From Chloroflexota bacterium (GTDB lineage: Bacteria > Chloroflexota > Dehalococcoidia > Lucifugimonadales > Lucifugimonadaceae), in contig PCAM01000035.1 of assembly GCA_002730555.1 (NCBI GenBank), forward strand, positions 1 to 64,000: a stretch of 64,000 nt of DNA, given 5' to 3'. Position 1 is the first letter of the stretch; every line of letters starts with the position of its first letter. Both the position numbers and the translations under genes were made by a program. Shown here piece by piece: positions 1 through 8,538 of this stretch. The notes below the pieces were generated by a model. The model worked only from the letters and a program-made list of their open reading frames with translations, searched no databases and was not told the DNA's origin.

Positions 1-2588
1 ACCCGCACTCCAGGGCGCTGCGCCGAGCCGTACGTATACGCAAGAAGGCTCAGCTCTTCCAGGCGAAGACCCATGCTTCCGCCAGGGCCTGCCCCGCAGT
101 GCTCCCCGCAGTTGAGCGGATCATCTTCTTCGAGGGTCGTTATGAGCGGCACCTGCCCTGCCTTCAGCAAATCCTTATATTTCTCTTCAGGCATGCTCCC
201 CTCTGCCTGTTTGAGGGCTCGTTTTACAAGTGGATGGTCCGCGTTCACGATCTGCATACTGAGACCCACGTTGACCGAATCGCCAGGTCCAGATGAATGA
301 AAATGATCAAGACCGGTTAAATCTCCGCGGTTTTCAGGGCCTTCCATCCCCCATAAAATGTCGCCTGTGAAATACGGAAACTGTAGATGCCCATCGGCTG
401 AAAAATCTATTCCGAAACCCCAAGGTGGTGGGATATAGTCCAAAGCGTCTTGCCCCCTGAGACCGTGAGCTATGATCGGACCATCAGGAGTTGCAACAAC
501 TCCACCGTACTTCATACGTCCCGCCCACAGACGCTCTTCGGAATCCGGGTAACGTGCTTCTGCCTCCACCAGGTATTCACCTGCGACTGCAAATAAAAAG
601 GACTGACCGTCACCATCCCACCAGCCACCGGTGCTGGCGGTTCCCGTGTATTCCTTTTTGGTCACGGCGTTATCGGCCCCGATATGAGTAACCGTGAACC
701 TGACATCGGCTGGAACGCCCGGATAGACCTGCAATCCCACCGGCAGGCTGTCACCGACTTCGAAAGGGGTGCCCGGCAAAAGTGCCGTTTCAATGTCGAG
801 ACTGTTTGCCACAACCAGGTCGAATGTACCGGTCACTTCAAGGATTTGACCGTTTTCGTCGGCGATATGACCAGCCAGATGCACCACGTAGTCCCCGTCG
901 AGTGGAAACTGGTACTCGAAGATATCTGTCTGGCCCAGTAACTGCGGTATCTCGCCTATGTGCCCGCCGCCGCCGGCAATCTGGTTTCCTTCGGGCGTCG
1001 TGGGCGTTTTAACACCGTAGGCCGCGAACGGCCCAGGCCCAAGGACATCGGTTTTACCGTCGGGTCTTTCTACCGCGATCCTGAGGTCACTGTTCGAAAA
1101 ATCGAACGCAATCAACGGAACGGCCGGGGGGTGACGGTCGGTTATCCCCATCAGCGGCAGGTAAGGGTCCAGGCGGTGTCGCCAGGGATCTCCGTACGGG
1201 TCCAGGCGGGGGACAATTGGGTTGTGGTGGGTGATGATCCTCGATCCGATAGAGAGCCGGCCGGCATCCTCGCGTGCCAGCACACCTCCGCGGGTGCCTT
1301 CCTGAAGCAGGTCGGCCAAAAGAGTGGTCGTGAGACGCAACGGTTCGGCTGGTCCCACAGTGACCATGGCCAGTGCAATGCTGTTGCCCTGTCCCAGCGG
1401 ATTCCCGAGTTTCAGCAGTTTATCCGAGGGCTGGATAGTCTCTCTAACAGAGTCGGGCGTATTAAGCGTAAGCCACGTTACATAGGTTCCCGTCGGCGCA
1501 TCCGATTCCACCTGCACCTCACAGGAAACATCTGCGACGAGCCCATCGCTCGCCTTCCGCCATTCCAGGATCCCTGTACCGCAATTTTGCGAGAAAATAT
1601 CAAGCGTTCCCTCTTGCCGCGTCCTTTCGATTGGCAGCCCGGTTGGTGTCATGATGTTGGATAAAAAATCGCCGGCCGGCCCTATCTGATACCCGGTTTC
1701 ATCGCCCAGCATCTGGCCTGAAAAGCTGAAAGACACTCCGTCTAATGACTGAATATCTGTGAGTACTTTTATCTGCCCGTTCACATCGAATGTACCGTCC
1801 GATCGAAAAGCAATATCAGACAGGTTTCCTTCAAAAATCCATGGCGGCCCGTCATCAGTCACCCTAGCCCCGCCAGCGACCGAATATCCACCAGACCCTG
1901 CCGCAGATGGCACGACCGGCACGCGCAGGACGATGCCCGGGGATCCTATTTGTTCGGAGTTAACGATCTCGTCAATACCGCTTCTGATCGCTGAATAGCC
2001 TTCCGTCGTAGAGTCCTGTTTCACCAGCAGATGCGTACCGGCACGGGCTGGGATGCTGGTAGCAAAAGCGCCTTTCGAATCGGCCTGCACGACAGCAACA
2101 TTGCCAAGCTCCATGTTTGCGACCAGCACAGCGGCACTGGAGGGAACGGCCCCCTCGCCTGCGGAAACAAAGGCGTATCCGGTTGCAGCGTCATGGTCAA
2201 CAGTTATTGAAGCTGACTCTGGAGGAGAAAGAACACGGTAACGTTCGGCAGCGGCAAGGTGATCCAGCCCAGATCCGGAAGAATCCACAGTGAGAATTGA
2301 AAAGTCAGAGGATGCAGACACACCCGGTTTGGAGTCCGGAGTCTGGTCGGGCACGGGCGACTTTCCGAGAACGGTAGCAGCTACAACAGGGTCAGGCGCG
2401 GCCGAAGATTCGGGAGGGGTGACTTCCTGACTGTCCGCAGAACAAACGATTAGCAGCAACGTAAACATTGCCGAGGCTATTACCGTAAATCTGTTTCTGG
2501 GGTTCGTGGGCACCGACCACGTGTTTACCAAGTCACTCACTCGAATCTTCACAACACTCGGGTCTGAGTACAGGTCCAGCAACTGCAT
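1..2588 (-). CDS. Large putatively exported protein of unknown function (C-terminus beyond window)
   Basis: An uninterrupted minus-strand frame of about 862 codons runs from an ATG at 2588 off the left edge; I checked every codon and found no stop. A hydrophobic stretch (FTVIASAMFTLLLIVCSA) follows a basic segment and looks like a signal peptide. After it comes a Ser/Pro-rich linker and then long beta-rich, Gly/Asp-rich sequence typical of extracellular domains. Two closely spaced Cys (NCGEHCG) lie near the window edge. The start is uncertain: ATG 2588, GTG 2553 and TTG 2535 all precede the hydrophobic segment and none has a convincing ribosome site. I recognise no family. It ends about 40 bases from a tRNA fragment that looks like an attachment site, so it may belong to an inserted island. 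Confidence 0.7.
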   Translation of the reverse strand, partial: MQLLDLYSDPSVVKIRVSDLVNTWSVPTNPRNRFTVIASAMFTLLLIVCSADSQEVTPPESSAAPDPVVAATVLGKSPVPDQTPDSKPGVSASSDFSILTVDSSGSGLDHLAAAERYRVLSPPESASITVDHDAATGYAFVSAGEGAVPSSAAVLVANMELGNVAVVQADSKGAFATSIPARAGTHLLVKQDSTTEGYSAIRSGIDEIVNSEQIGSPGIVLRVPVVPSAAGSGGYSVAGGARVTDDGPPWIFEGNLSDIAFRSDGTFDVNGQIKVLTDIQSLDGVSFSFSGQMLGDETGYQIGPAGDFLSNIMTPTGLPIERTRQEGTLDIFSQNCGTGILEWRKASDGLVADVSCEVQVESDAPTGTYVTWLTLNTPDSVRETIQPSDKLLKLGNPLGQGNSIALAMVTVGPAEPLRLTTTLLADLLQEGTRGGVLAREDAGRLSIGSRIITHHNPIVPRLDPYGDPWRHRLDPYLPLMGITDRHPPAVPLIAFDFSNSDLRIAVERPDGKTDVLGPGPFAAYGVKTPTTPEGNQIAGGGGHIGEIPQLLGQTDIFEYQFPLDGDYVVHLAGHIADENGQILEVTGTFDLVVANSLDIETALLPGTPFEVGDSLPVGLQVYPGVPADVRFTVTHIGADNAVTKKEYTGTASTGGWWDGDGQSFLFAVAGEYLVEAEARYPDSEERLWAGRMKYGGVVATPDGPIIAHGLRGQDALDYIPPPWGFGIDFSADGHLQFPYFTGDILWGMEGPENRGDLTGLDHFHSSGPGDSVNVGLSMQIVNADHPLVKRALKQAEGSMPEEKYKDLLKAGQVPLITTLEEDDPLNCGEHCGAGPGGSMGLRLEELSLLAYTYGSAQRPGVR

Positions 2589-2625
2589 TGTGCGACGATT
2601 CTGTATTTTTGTGAAATATTCTCTG

Positions 2626-2670
2626 TTCCTAAACCGCAGGCCGTGAGTTCGATTCTCACCCGGGGTACCA
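2626..2670 (+). repeat. Orphan 3' half of tRNA-Arg(CCU), probable attachment-site remnant
   Basis: The 45 bases read as a tRNA from the anticodon loop to the 3' end: loop TTCCTAA (anticodon CCT), 3' anticodon strand ACCGC, variable loop AGGCC, T stem GTGAG/CTCAC around loop TTCGATT, 3' acceptor strand CCGGGGT, discriminator A and encoded CCA. The five bases before the loop (CTCTG) cannot pair with ACCGC, and no D arm or 5' acceptor strand lies upstream, so this is not a functional tRNA. Integrative elements that use tRNA genes usually cross over in the anticodon or T region and leave such a 3' copy. Its orientation puts the intact tRNA and the element to the left, outside the window. Confidence 0.7.
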
Positions 2671-3142
2671 TACGTAACTCAATCGAAAGAAGGGCATCCA
2701 GAAATGGGTGCTTCTTTTGCGTTTAACGTCAAAGTTGTTGTCAAACGTGAATTGACCCGATCGGTTGGGTACGCAGATGGTTTTGATCGGCTTGTAGGAA
2801 GGCCGCTTCCGGGTTCTCGTCGGTTGCTCAACTTTCGTCGGGCACCCTTTCCGACTGCGCCTCCCCCACCCGATTCAAAGATTTTACGAGTCGCGCCCTG
2901 AACGACCGGCAAGGAACCGGGCTATTTCACTATGCCCGGCTCTTGTGGCGTCCGACAGTGGCGAAAATCCCCTGTAGGAATGTTCGATATCCGCATCGCC
3001 TCCTCGAGAGTCCTCCCCGTTGCATCGCCCATGTATTCACACCCGTGTAGTATTCGGTCACTGGTTTTATCGACGTAAAGGGATCCGAATCGGGTCCCCG
3101 ATCAGTATTTTCGGATAGCACGTCTCATCATCCAGAGGCACG
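2671..3142. other. Gene-free stretch between the tRNA remnant and msrA
   Basis: About 470 bases. Apart from the hairpin at 2686-2717 I see nothing I can support. A short plus-strand reading frame (2704-2901) has no ribosome site and a low-complexity Pro/Arg composition, and a minus-strand frame (2930-3121) is equally unconvincing. Confidence 0.5.
2686..2717 (+). terminator. Hairpin with T-rich tail just after the tRNA remnant
   Basis: AAAGAAG and GCATCC pair with GGGTGC and TTCTTT around a six-base loop, with a small bulge, and the 3' arm ends in TTCTTTT. It lies 15 bases beyond the encoded CCA, where a tRNA terminator would sit. It probably terminated the tRNA gene before the insertion. Confidence 0.4.
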
Positions 3143-3154
3143 TTGTCGTCCAGA

Positions 3155-3802
3155 ATGAGGCACATTTTGTTTGGCCTTCGACGCACTCCTGCTCCCGTTC
3201 CGGCTCCCGAAGACTGTCTGCCGGGACGAACGAACGCGATCCCAACTTCAGACGTTCACTTTGTGAACGGTCGGCCGATTCACGGTCCGTTCCCGGACAA
3301 CATGGATTCGATCGTCTTTGGGATGGGCTGTTTCTGGGGCGCCGAGCGGTTGTTCTGGCAGGTTCCGGGTGTCTACACGACCGCGGTCGGGTACAGCGGT
3401 GGAACTACACCAAATCCGACATACCCGGAGACCTGCACGTCGATGACCGGCCACACGGAGGCGGTGCTGGTGGTGTTCGATCCCGATAAAGTCGATACCG
3501 AGGCGCTGTTCAAGGTGTTCTGGGAGAACCACGACCCGACCCAGTACATGGGTCAGGGCAACGACATCGGCAGCCAGTACCGGACCGCCATTTACGGTAC
3601 GGCGGCAACGCAGCTTGATGCGGCACGGGAGAGTCTGGCGAGCTACCAGGCGAAGTTGAACGAGTCTGGGTTCGGTGAGATCACGACGGAGATAGCACCG
3701 GCCGAGGAGTTCTACTACGCGGAAGAGGATCACCAACAATACCTGGCGAAGATCCCGAACGGCTACTGCAACCACGGTTTTTGCCAGGTCGCGTACGACT
3801 GA
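3155..3802 (+). CDS. msrA: Peptide methionine-S-sulfoxide reductase
   Basis: MsrA reduces the S epimer of methionine sulfoxide in proteins and free methionine, repairing oxidative damage in the cytoplasm. The 215-residue product carries the catalytic motif [10 protein letters not shown], whose Cys is the nucleophile, followed by VGYSGG and the family block HDPTQ. A second Cys near the C-terminus (NHGFCQ) can act as resolving residue. The N-terminal extension (LPGR, FVNG) matches the longer E. coli-type MsrA of about 212 residues. The start is the ATG at 3155; an in-frame TTG at 3143 sits 4 bases after an AGAGG and is a real alternative. It stands alone, with no msrB beside it. Confidence 0.93.
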   Translation: MRHILFGLRRTPAPVPAPEDCLPGRTNAIPTSDVHFVNGRPIHGPFPDNMDSIVFGMGCFWGAERLFWQVPGVYTTAVGYSGGTTPNPTYPETCTSMTGHTEAVLVVFDPDKVDTEALFKVFWENHDPTQYMGQGNDIGSQYRTAIYGTAATQLDAARESLASYQAKLNESGFGEITTEIAPAEEFYYAEEDHQQYLAKIPNGYCNHGFCQVAYD

Positions 3803-3874
3803 AAGGGTCCTCAGACCCGATCAATTGGCGACTCGGTTATTGGACGAACCGTTGTCTGATCGGCCAGGAGCGCG

Positions 3875-4283
3875 CTAGGCGTCGAGACCCACCCCGGCGA
3901 GGAACGCCGTGATCATGGCAAAGCCCACGATACCGAGTATCGACCCGTGGGCGCCAAACGCCTGGAATCGAGATGGTTGAGTGCGGGATTCGCTTCTGAG
4001 GAAATAGGTGACGTGCCGGTCCAGCGCGACGAGCCCCACGATTCCGGCAACCAGAGCGAATCCCAGTAACCAGCCCGCCGCTACGCCTGAGCCCAGTGGA
4101 CTCCCAGATAGACGCGGGAAGCGCCGATTCCGATCGCCAGAGCGGCACCCATCGCCCAGACGCCCAAGCGGATCCGGTACGCGGGAATGCAGGGGCGCGT
4201 TATAAGCCTTGGAGCCCGCACCCATCGTCGGTAATCCTCGCCTGCCCACGTTTGCGTTGCACAGGCGAGGATCAGCTGAACCC
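3875..4283 (-). pseudogene. PAP2-family phosphatase remnant, truncated and frameshifted
   Basis: Read on the minus strand, one frame gives a helix ending in ASRVYLGVHWAQ and then hits a stop; the adjacent frame continues AAGWLLGFALVAGIVGLVAL and ends at 3875. Restoring one A between 4085 and 4086 turns the junction into Gln-Asp-Val and rebuilds the PAP2 phosphatase motif 3 (SRx5Hx3D) exactly. The upstream PSGH motif is absent: the alignable part begins at the infB stop codon, so the N-terminal half is gone. The remaining C-terminus has two hydrophobic helices typical of membrane PAP2 enzymes. This is a remnant. A single sequencing error could explain the frameshift but not the missing N-terminus. 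Confidence 0.65.
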
Positions 4284-6140
4284 CTAAGAGCGGACCTCCA
4301 GCTGTATCTCGAACACCTCCAGGATGTCACCTTCCTGGAAATCGATGAATCCCTCGACGCCAACGCCGCCCTCAAGACCAGCCGCCAGCTCGTGGACGTC
4401 ATCTTTGAAGTGTCTGAGGCTGGCGATTTGGCCTGTGTAGACCGCTTCACCATCCCGCTGGATCCGGATGCTTGACGTCCGTGCGATCTCGCCGTCTAAA
4501 ACTCGCACACCGGCGACGCGGTACCTGCGTCCCGCCGGGAAGATCGCCTGAACAATGGCGTGGCCGAGCACCACTTCGTTCTCAATCGGCGCCAGCAGCC
4601 CTCGTCCGGCCGACCTGAGGTCGTCTATAAGGTCGTAGATGATGTTGTACTGCCGTATATCCACCCCGTGGATTCCGGCCTGTTTTTCTGCGCCGGCCTG
4701 TGTTCCGGTCTCAAACGCCATGATAAGCGCACCCGAAGCTGAGGCCAGCATCACATCGCTCTCATTGACCGGCCCGGTTGCCGCGTGGATCAGGTTGATC
4801 TGGACTTCATCGTCCGAAATCTGTTCGGCGCTCCGGCGCAACGCATCGATACTGCCCTGCGTTCCGGTCTTTATGATGACGGAGAGTTCTTCCGCGTCAC
4901 CGGCGTTGAGCCTTCGCATGACCTCGGAGAGCGTGGCGAGTGAGCGTGAGTCTCCGCCGCGGTCTTCTTTTTCACGGTCCTCGACGATGCGACGCGCCAC
5001 TTTTTCACTGGCAACAACGTCCAGGCGGATTCCGGGCTCCGGGACAGATCCCAGGCCCATGACCTCAACGGCGTCGGACGGTCCGGCGGTCTTGACGGCG
5101 TTTCCGTGCGTGTCCACCATTCCCCGAACGCGTCCACGGGATTTGCCGACCACGATCTGGTCTCCGACCTTTAGCGTGCCCGATCGCACGAGGATCGACG
5201 CCAGCGAGCCCCGAGACGGGTCGACGTGCGCTTCCAGGCAGACGCCTACTCCCGCCGTGTCCGGGTTGGCTTTCAGTTCCTGGACTTCGGCAAGGAGGAC
5301 CAGGTTCTCAAGAAGATCGTCGATACCATCGCCCTTGAGGGCCGAAACCTCCACCGAGACGACATCACCGCCCCAGCTTTCGACGAGGATGTTGCGTTCC
5401 GCAAGCTCGCGCTTGACGCGTTCCGAGTCTGAGCCCGGGAGATCGACTTTGTTGATGGCGATGACCATCGGCACACCCGCGGCGGCGGCGTGGTCGATCG
5501 CTTCATTCGTCTGCGGCATGATGCCGTCGTCGGCCGCGACGACCAGCACGACGATGTCAGTGATCTGTGCGCCGCGTGCGCGCATCATCGTGAACGCTTC
5601 GTGGCCGGGGGTGTCTATGAATGTCAGTTTCAGGCCGTCACGGTCGACCTGCGAAGCGCCGATGCTCTGCGTTATCCCGCCGGCTTCCAGATCTACCACG
5701 GATGAGTTTCGGATCGAGTCCAACAGCGTGGTCTTTCCGTGGTCCACGTGGCCAAGCACGGTGATCACGGGCGGCCGCAGGACTGCGTTCGGGTCTGCTT
5801 CCTCAACCTCGGCGGCGGCGTCTTCCCCGGCGATGCTTTCTTCTTCCTCCTGTGGACGAAGCACCTTCACGCCAATGCTGCCCGCCACTGCGGCGGCGTT
5901 GGCGAAGTCCACGGGATCGTTAACGGTCACCATCAGGCCTCGACGCATCAGCAATTTGATCGTCTCGACGGGGCCGGTACCGATCTTTTCGGCGAGCTCT
6001 CCAACGGTCAGTACCGCCGGGATCTCAATAGGCTCCGTCGGGATCTGCTGCTCCTGTACAGCGGCGGGCGCGTCGGGCTGGGCGCGTCTGCGTCCCCGCC
6101 CTCGGGGCCTGCCTGCGAATCCGCTACGTCGTCTGGCCAT
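4284..6140 (-). CDS. infB: Translation initiation factor IF-2
   Basis: IF-2 is the GTPase that brings initiator fMet-tRNA to the 30S subunit and promotes 70S joining. The 618-residue protein has a basic RG-rich start, a short N-terminal IF2 helical domain (LTVGELAEKIG), and then the G domain with GHVDHGKTT, DTPGHEAF and NKVD, followed by the beta-barrel and C-terminal fMet-tRNA-binding domains. It is much shorter than E. coli IF-2 (890 residues) because the variable N-terminal region is missing, as in many Chloroflexota and Thermus. The start is the ATG at 6140, which has GGAG 4 bases upstream; a TTG lies directly before it. It is the last intact gene of the nusA-rnpM-infB set. No rbfA or truB follows. 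Confidence 0.96.
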   Translation of the reverse strand: MARRRSGFAGRPRGRGRRRAQPDAPAAVQEQQIPTEPIEIPAVLTVGELAEKIGTGPVETIKLLMRRGLMVTVNDPVDFANAAAVAGSIGVKVLRPQEEEESIAGEDAAAEVEEADPNAVLRPPVITVLGHVDHGKTTLLDSIRNSSVVDLEAGGITQSIGASQVDRDGLKLTFIDTPGHEAFTMMRARGAQITDIVVLVVAADDGIMPQTNEAIDHAAAAGVPMVIAINKVDLPGSDSERVKRELAERNILVESWGGDVVSVEVSALKGDGIDDLLENLVLLAEVQELKANPDTAGVGVCLEAHVDPSRGSLASILVRSGTLKVGDQIVVGKSRGRVRGMVDTHGNAVKTAGPSDAVEVMGLGSVPEPGIRLDVVASEKVARRIVEDREKEDRGGDSRSLATLSEVMRRLNAGDAEELSVIIKTGTQGSIDALRRSAEQISDDEVQINLIHAATGPVNESDVMLASASGALIMAFETGTQAGAEKQAGIHGVDIRQYNIIYDLIDDLRSAGRGLLAPIENEVVLGHAIVQAIFPAGRRYRVAGVRVLDGEIARTSSIRIQRDGEAVYTGQIASLRHFKDDVHELAAGLEGGVGVEGFIDFQEGDILEVFEIQLEVRS

Positions 6141-6203
6141 CAATCTCCGTCTTTCCCGTTTCGTCTAATTCAAGTTACCCGGGTTATCTGGGTCGCTATC
6201 GGT

Positions 6204-6488
6204 TCAGGTTGTGGACACCGTCGGGAACTCCGCCGTTGCCCACTCCAGCAGATCGGCTTTGGAGCCCTTCGACCCTCGACCCTTCAACGAGCGTTCAAGC
6301 CCACCCCGATCAAGGCCCATCTCAAAGCACTCCAACTTCCGACACAGATACGCCCCGCGTCCGCCGACCTCTCGTGAGGTCCCGGCGATGAGTTGGTCCG
6401 CCCGTCGTGTCACACGCACAAAGTCCTTTTGAGAACCCTTTGTCCGGCATGCGACACAGGTGCGGAGCGGTACATGATTACCCCTCAT
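6204..6488 (-). CDS. rnpM: RNase P modulator RnpM (YlxR, DUF448)
   Basis: A 94-residue basic protein with the YlxR signature RTCVACR near its N-terminus and GGRGAYLC in the middle. YlxR binds RNA and in Bacillus subtilis modulates RNase P, hence the newer name RnpM. It sits between nusA and infB, the classic position of ylxR. The neighbouring ylxQ (L7Ae-like) gene found in Firmicutes is absent. AGGGG lies 6 bases before the ATG. Cotranscription with nusA is likely, since the gap to the nusA stop is only 59 bases. Confidence 0.9.
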   Translation of the reverse strand: MRGNHVPLRTCVACRTKGSQKDFVRVTRRADQLIAGTSREVGGRGAYLCRKLECFEMGLDRGGLERSLKGRGSKGSKADLLEWATAEFPTVSTT

Positions 6489-6547
6489 TTACACCCCTGC
6501 CGCCGGGTCGGCGGGTTTTGTCAGTTTCGTCGACGGAACTACTAATG

Positions 6548-8245
6548 TTACGTACGTGCGTTATCGCCAGAGGCAGGTGGCTGGGTGGTCTTGCGAGCCA
6601 CCGCCCGACGTGCCTTTGCGCTCAAGTTTTCGCCGCCGCGACGTCCGCGTCCACGACGACGTGAGCCACCCTGGTCCCGGTACCCGATGATGTCCTCGGC
6701 GAATCTCAGAGTGCCGCTGTCGTCTTCGTCATCGGACGAGCCCAGTTGCCAAACGTCATCGGAGCTGAAGTCGATGATCTGTTCCGCCTCCGCAGCTGCT
6801 TCGGCGGCGGCTTTCTCCTCCTGCTCCAGGACCGCAAGCTCTTTCTCAAGCGTCTCCAGGGCCAGGGCCTCTTCAGCAGATGACGATTCTGCCGCAGCCG
6901 GGGTTTCTACCGCTTCGGTAGCCGGCGCGCGCTCGAGAACGGCCGCGGGTTGTTCGGCGATGGCAGGCTCGGGCTGATCGGCGGCGATCTCGGCGACTGC
7001 GGCGAGTTCCGGCTCCACGGGCTTCTCTTCCAGGCGCGCAACTTCAGCGGCGACAGGCTCCGCCGCATACACCGTAATATCCGGAGCGGCCCCGGGGGCG
7101 GCTTCTGGGGATGCGTCTGCCTCAAGCGGCGCCGCCTCTACGGCTGCGACGATCTCCGACACCGCGTCTGTTAGTTCAGGTGTGTCGTCCGCTACCGGTT
7201 CTGCATGTTCTGAGGCCGACTTGATGTCGACACGCCAATCGGTCAGCTTGGCGGCCAGGCGGGCGTTCTGCCCTTCACGGCCGATGGCAAGCGACAGAGC
7301 GCGATCTGGAACGACCACGATCGCTGAGCGCTCTTCTTCGTCGATGATGACGTTGTCGACCTGTGCCGGGCTCAAGGAGTTGGCGATGTATGTGATGATG
7401 TCTTCCGCGTACTCGACGACGTCTATCTTCTCGCCGTGGAGCTCGCTGACCACGTTCTGGATGCGAATGCCGCGCAGACCGACGCACGCGCCGACGGCGT
7501 CGACGCCAGCCTGGTGCGACGTGACCGCGACCTTGCTTCGAGCGCCGGGCTCGCGAGCGATGTTTTTGATCTCCACGATGCCGTTATATATCTCAGGAAC
7601 CTCGGCCTCAAACAGCCTTCGTATGAGGTCCGGATGTGTGCGGGAGGCGATGATTTCCGGGCCGCGGACGGTTCTCGCTACCTCAACGATGTAGACCTTA
7701 ACCTTGTAGCCCGGGCGGTACCTTTCGGTCGGCACTTGTTCGGTCGGCGGCATGATTGCCTCTGCGCGACCAACGTCCAGCACGACGCCCCTAGCATCGC
7801 CCCTCTGGACGGTCACGGTAAGGACCTCGCCAGCCTTGTTTTCAAACTCGTCGAAGACGATCTCGCGCTCGGCATCGCGCAAACGCTGCATAACCACCTG
7901 TTTGGCGGTCTGTGCGGCGATGCGGCCGGGATGCTGTGTGATGGTGCCGGTGACAACGTACTGGCCGATGGTGGCCGACGCGTCAATCTTCTTCGCATCG
8001 GTCAGGAACACCATGGCTTCGGGTTCTTCCATCTCGGCGCCGTCTTCTACGACGGTGCGGACGGTGTGAACCTCCATCTCCCCGGTGTCCGGGTCAAGCA
8101 CGACGGTGACGCCCTGGCCTTCAGATATAGCGTCACGTTTGTACGCGGAGACAAGAGCTTCCTGGATGGCGCTCAAAACGACGCCATGCGGGAGAGCTCT
8201 TTCGGCTGCGAGTTGTGTTACTGCAAGGAGCAGGTCACTCTTCAC
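6548..8245 (-). CDS. nusA: Transcription termination/antitermination factor NusA with long C-terminal tail
   Basis: NusA binds RNA polymerase and nascent RNA and controls pausing, intrinsic termination and antitermination. The 565-residue product has the N-terminal RNAP-binding domain, an S1 domain (around residues 120-190) and two KH domains, the second containing [19 protein letters not shown]. After about residue 345 comes some 220 residues unlike the usual NusA: a long Ala/Glu/Pro-rich acidic region, a coiled-coil-like Glu/Ala run, an Asp-rich patch, and a basic RG-rich end ([10 protein letters not shown]). The GTG at 8245 is chosen because GGAAGG lies 7 bases upstream; an in-frame ATG further up (8290) would start inside the leader terminator. 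No rimP precedes it. Confidence 0.95.
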   Translation of the reverse strand: MKSDLLLAVTQLAAERALPHGVVLSAIQEALVSAYKRDAISEGQGVTVVLDPDTGEMEVHTVRTVVEDGAEMEEPEAMVFLTDAKKIDASATIGQYVVTGTITQHPGRIAAQTAKQVVMQRLRDAEREIVFDEFENKAGEVLTVTVQRGDARGVVLDVGRAEAIMPPTEQVPTERYRPGYKVKVYIVEVARTVRGPEIIASRTHPDLIRRLFEAEVPEIYNGIVEIKNIAREPGARSKVAVTSHQAGVDAVGACVGLRGIRIQNVVSELHGEKIDVVEYAEDIITYIANSLSPAQVDNVIIDEEERSAIVVVPDRALSLAIGREGQNARLAAKLTDWRVDIKSASEHAEPVADDTPELTDAVSEIVAAVEAAPLEADASPEAAPGAAPDITVYAAEPVAAEVARLEEKPVEPELAAVAEIAADQPEPAIAEQPAAVLERAPATEAVETPAAAESSSAEEALALETLEKELAVLEQEEKAAAEAAAEAEQIIDFSSDDVWQLGSSDDEDDSGTLRFAEDIIGYRDQGGSRRRGRGRRGGENLSAKARRAVARKTTQPPASGDNART

Positions 8246-8280
8246 AGTTGCACCTTCCGGTTCTGAATCTAAAAATACCC

Positions 8281-8317
8281 TGACAAACAAAAAAGTGGGG
8301 GCAAACCCACTTTGTCA
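8281..8317 (-). terminator. Leader terminator (probable attenuator) upstream of nusA
   Basis: Read on the minus strand, AAAGTGGG (8313-8306) pairs with CCCACTTT (8299-8292) around a short loop and is followed by TTTTTTGTTTG, a textbook intrinsic terminator. An outer repeat, TGACAAA and TTTGTCA, extends the dyad. It lies between the predicted nusA promoter and the nusA start. No other minus-strand gene lies upstream, so it can only act on the nusA transcript. Confidence 0.7.
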
Positions 8318-8351
8318 GCAGCGATCGTTACCCCGATCAAATTCAACCGCG

Positions 8352-8380
8352 AGTATAGTCCACCGTCAAATCCTTCGCAA
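8352..8380 (-). promoter_or_regulatory. Predicted sigma-70 promoter for nusA-rnpM-infB
   Basis: On the minus strand TTGCGA (8380-8375) and TATACT (8357-8352) are separated by 17 bases, matching the -35 and -10 consensus at 4/6 and 5/6 positions. Transcription would start near 8345 and read through the hairpin at 8281-8317. Confidence 0.5.
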
Positions 8381-8538
8381 TCGTTTCCCAATCGTGATCG
8401 GACCATCAATATACGTATGTCAGGCGTCTCATTACGAAGTTCGACGCCTCACCCGGCTCTGATCTCCCTACTCGCCTCAATTACGACGCCCGAATCCATT
8501 TCCCTGACTACCCGTAGCAACACTGGAAGGCGACCCGA

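Noticed and set aside
2600-2670. Complete functional tRNA gene
   Set aside because: Only the 3' half fits; the 5' anticodon strand, D arm and 5' acceptor strand are absent.
4639-6168. Long plus-strand frame (509 codons) opposite infB
   Set aside because: It is the antisense mirror of a well-supported IF-2 gene in GC-rich DNA; its Ser/Thr/Arg-rich product has no motifs.
7436-8266. Plus-strand frame (276 codons) opposite nusA
   Set aside because: Antisense to conserved NusA domains, no ribosome site and no motifs.
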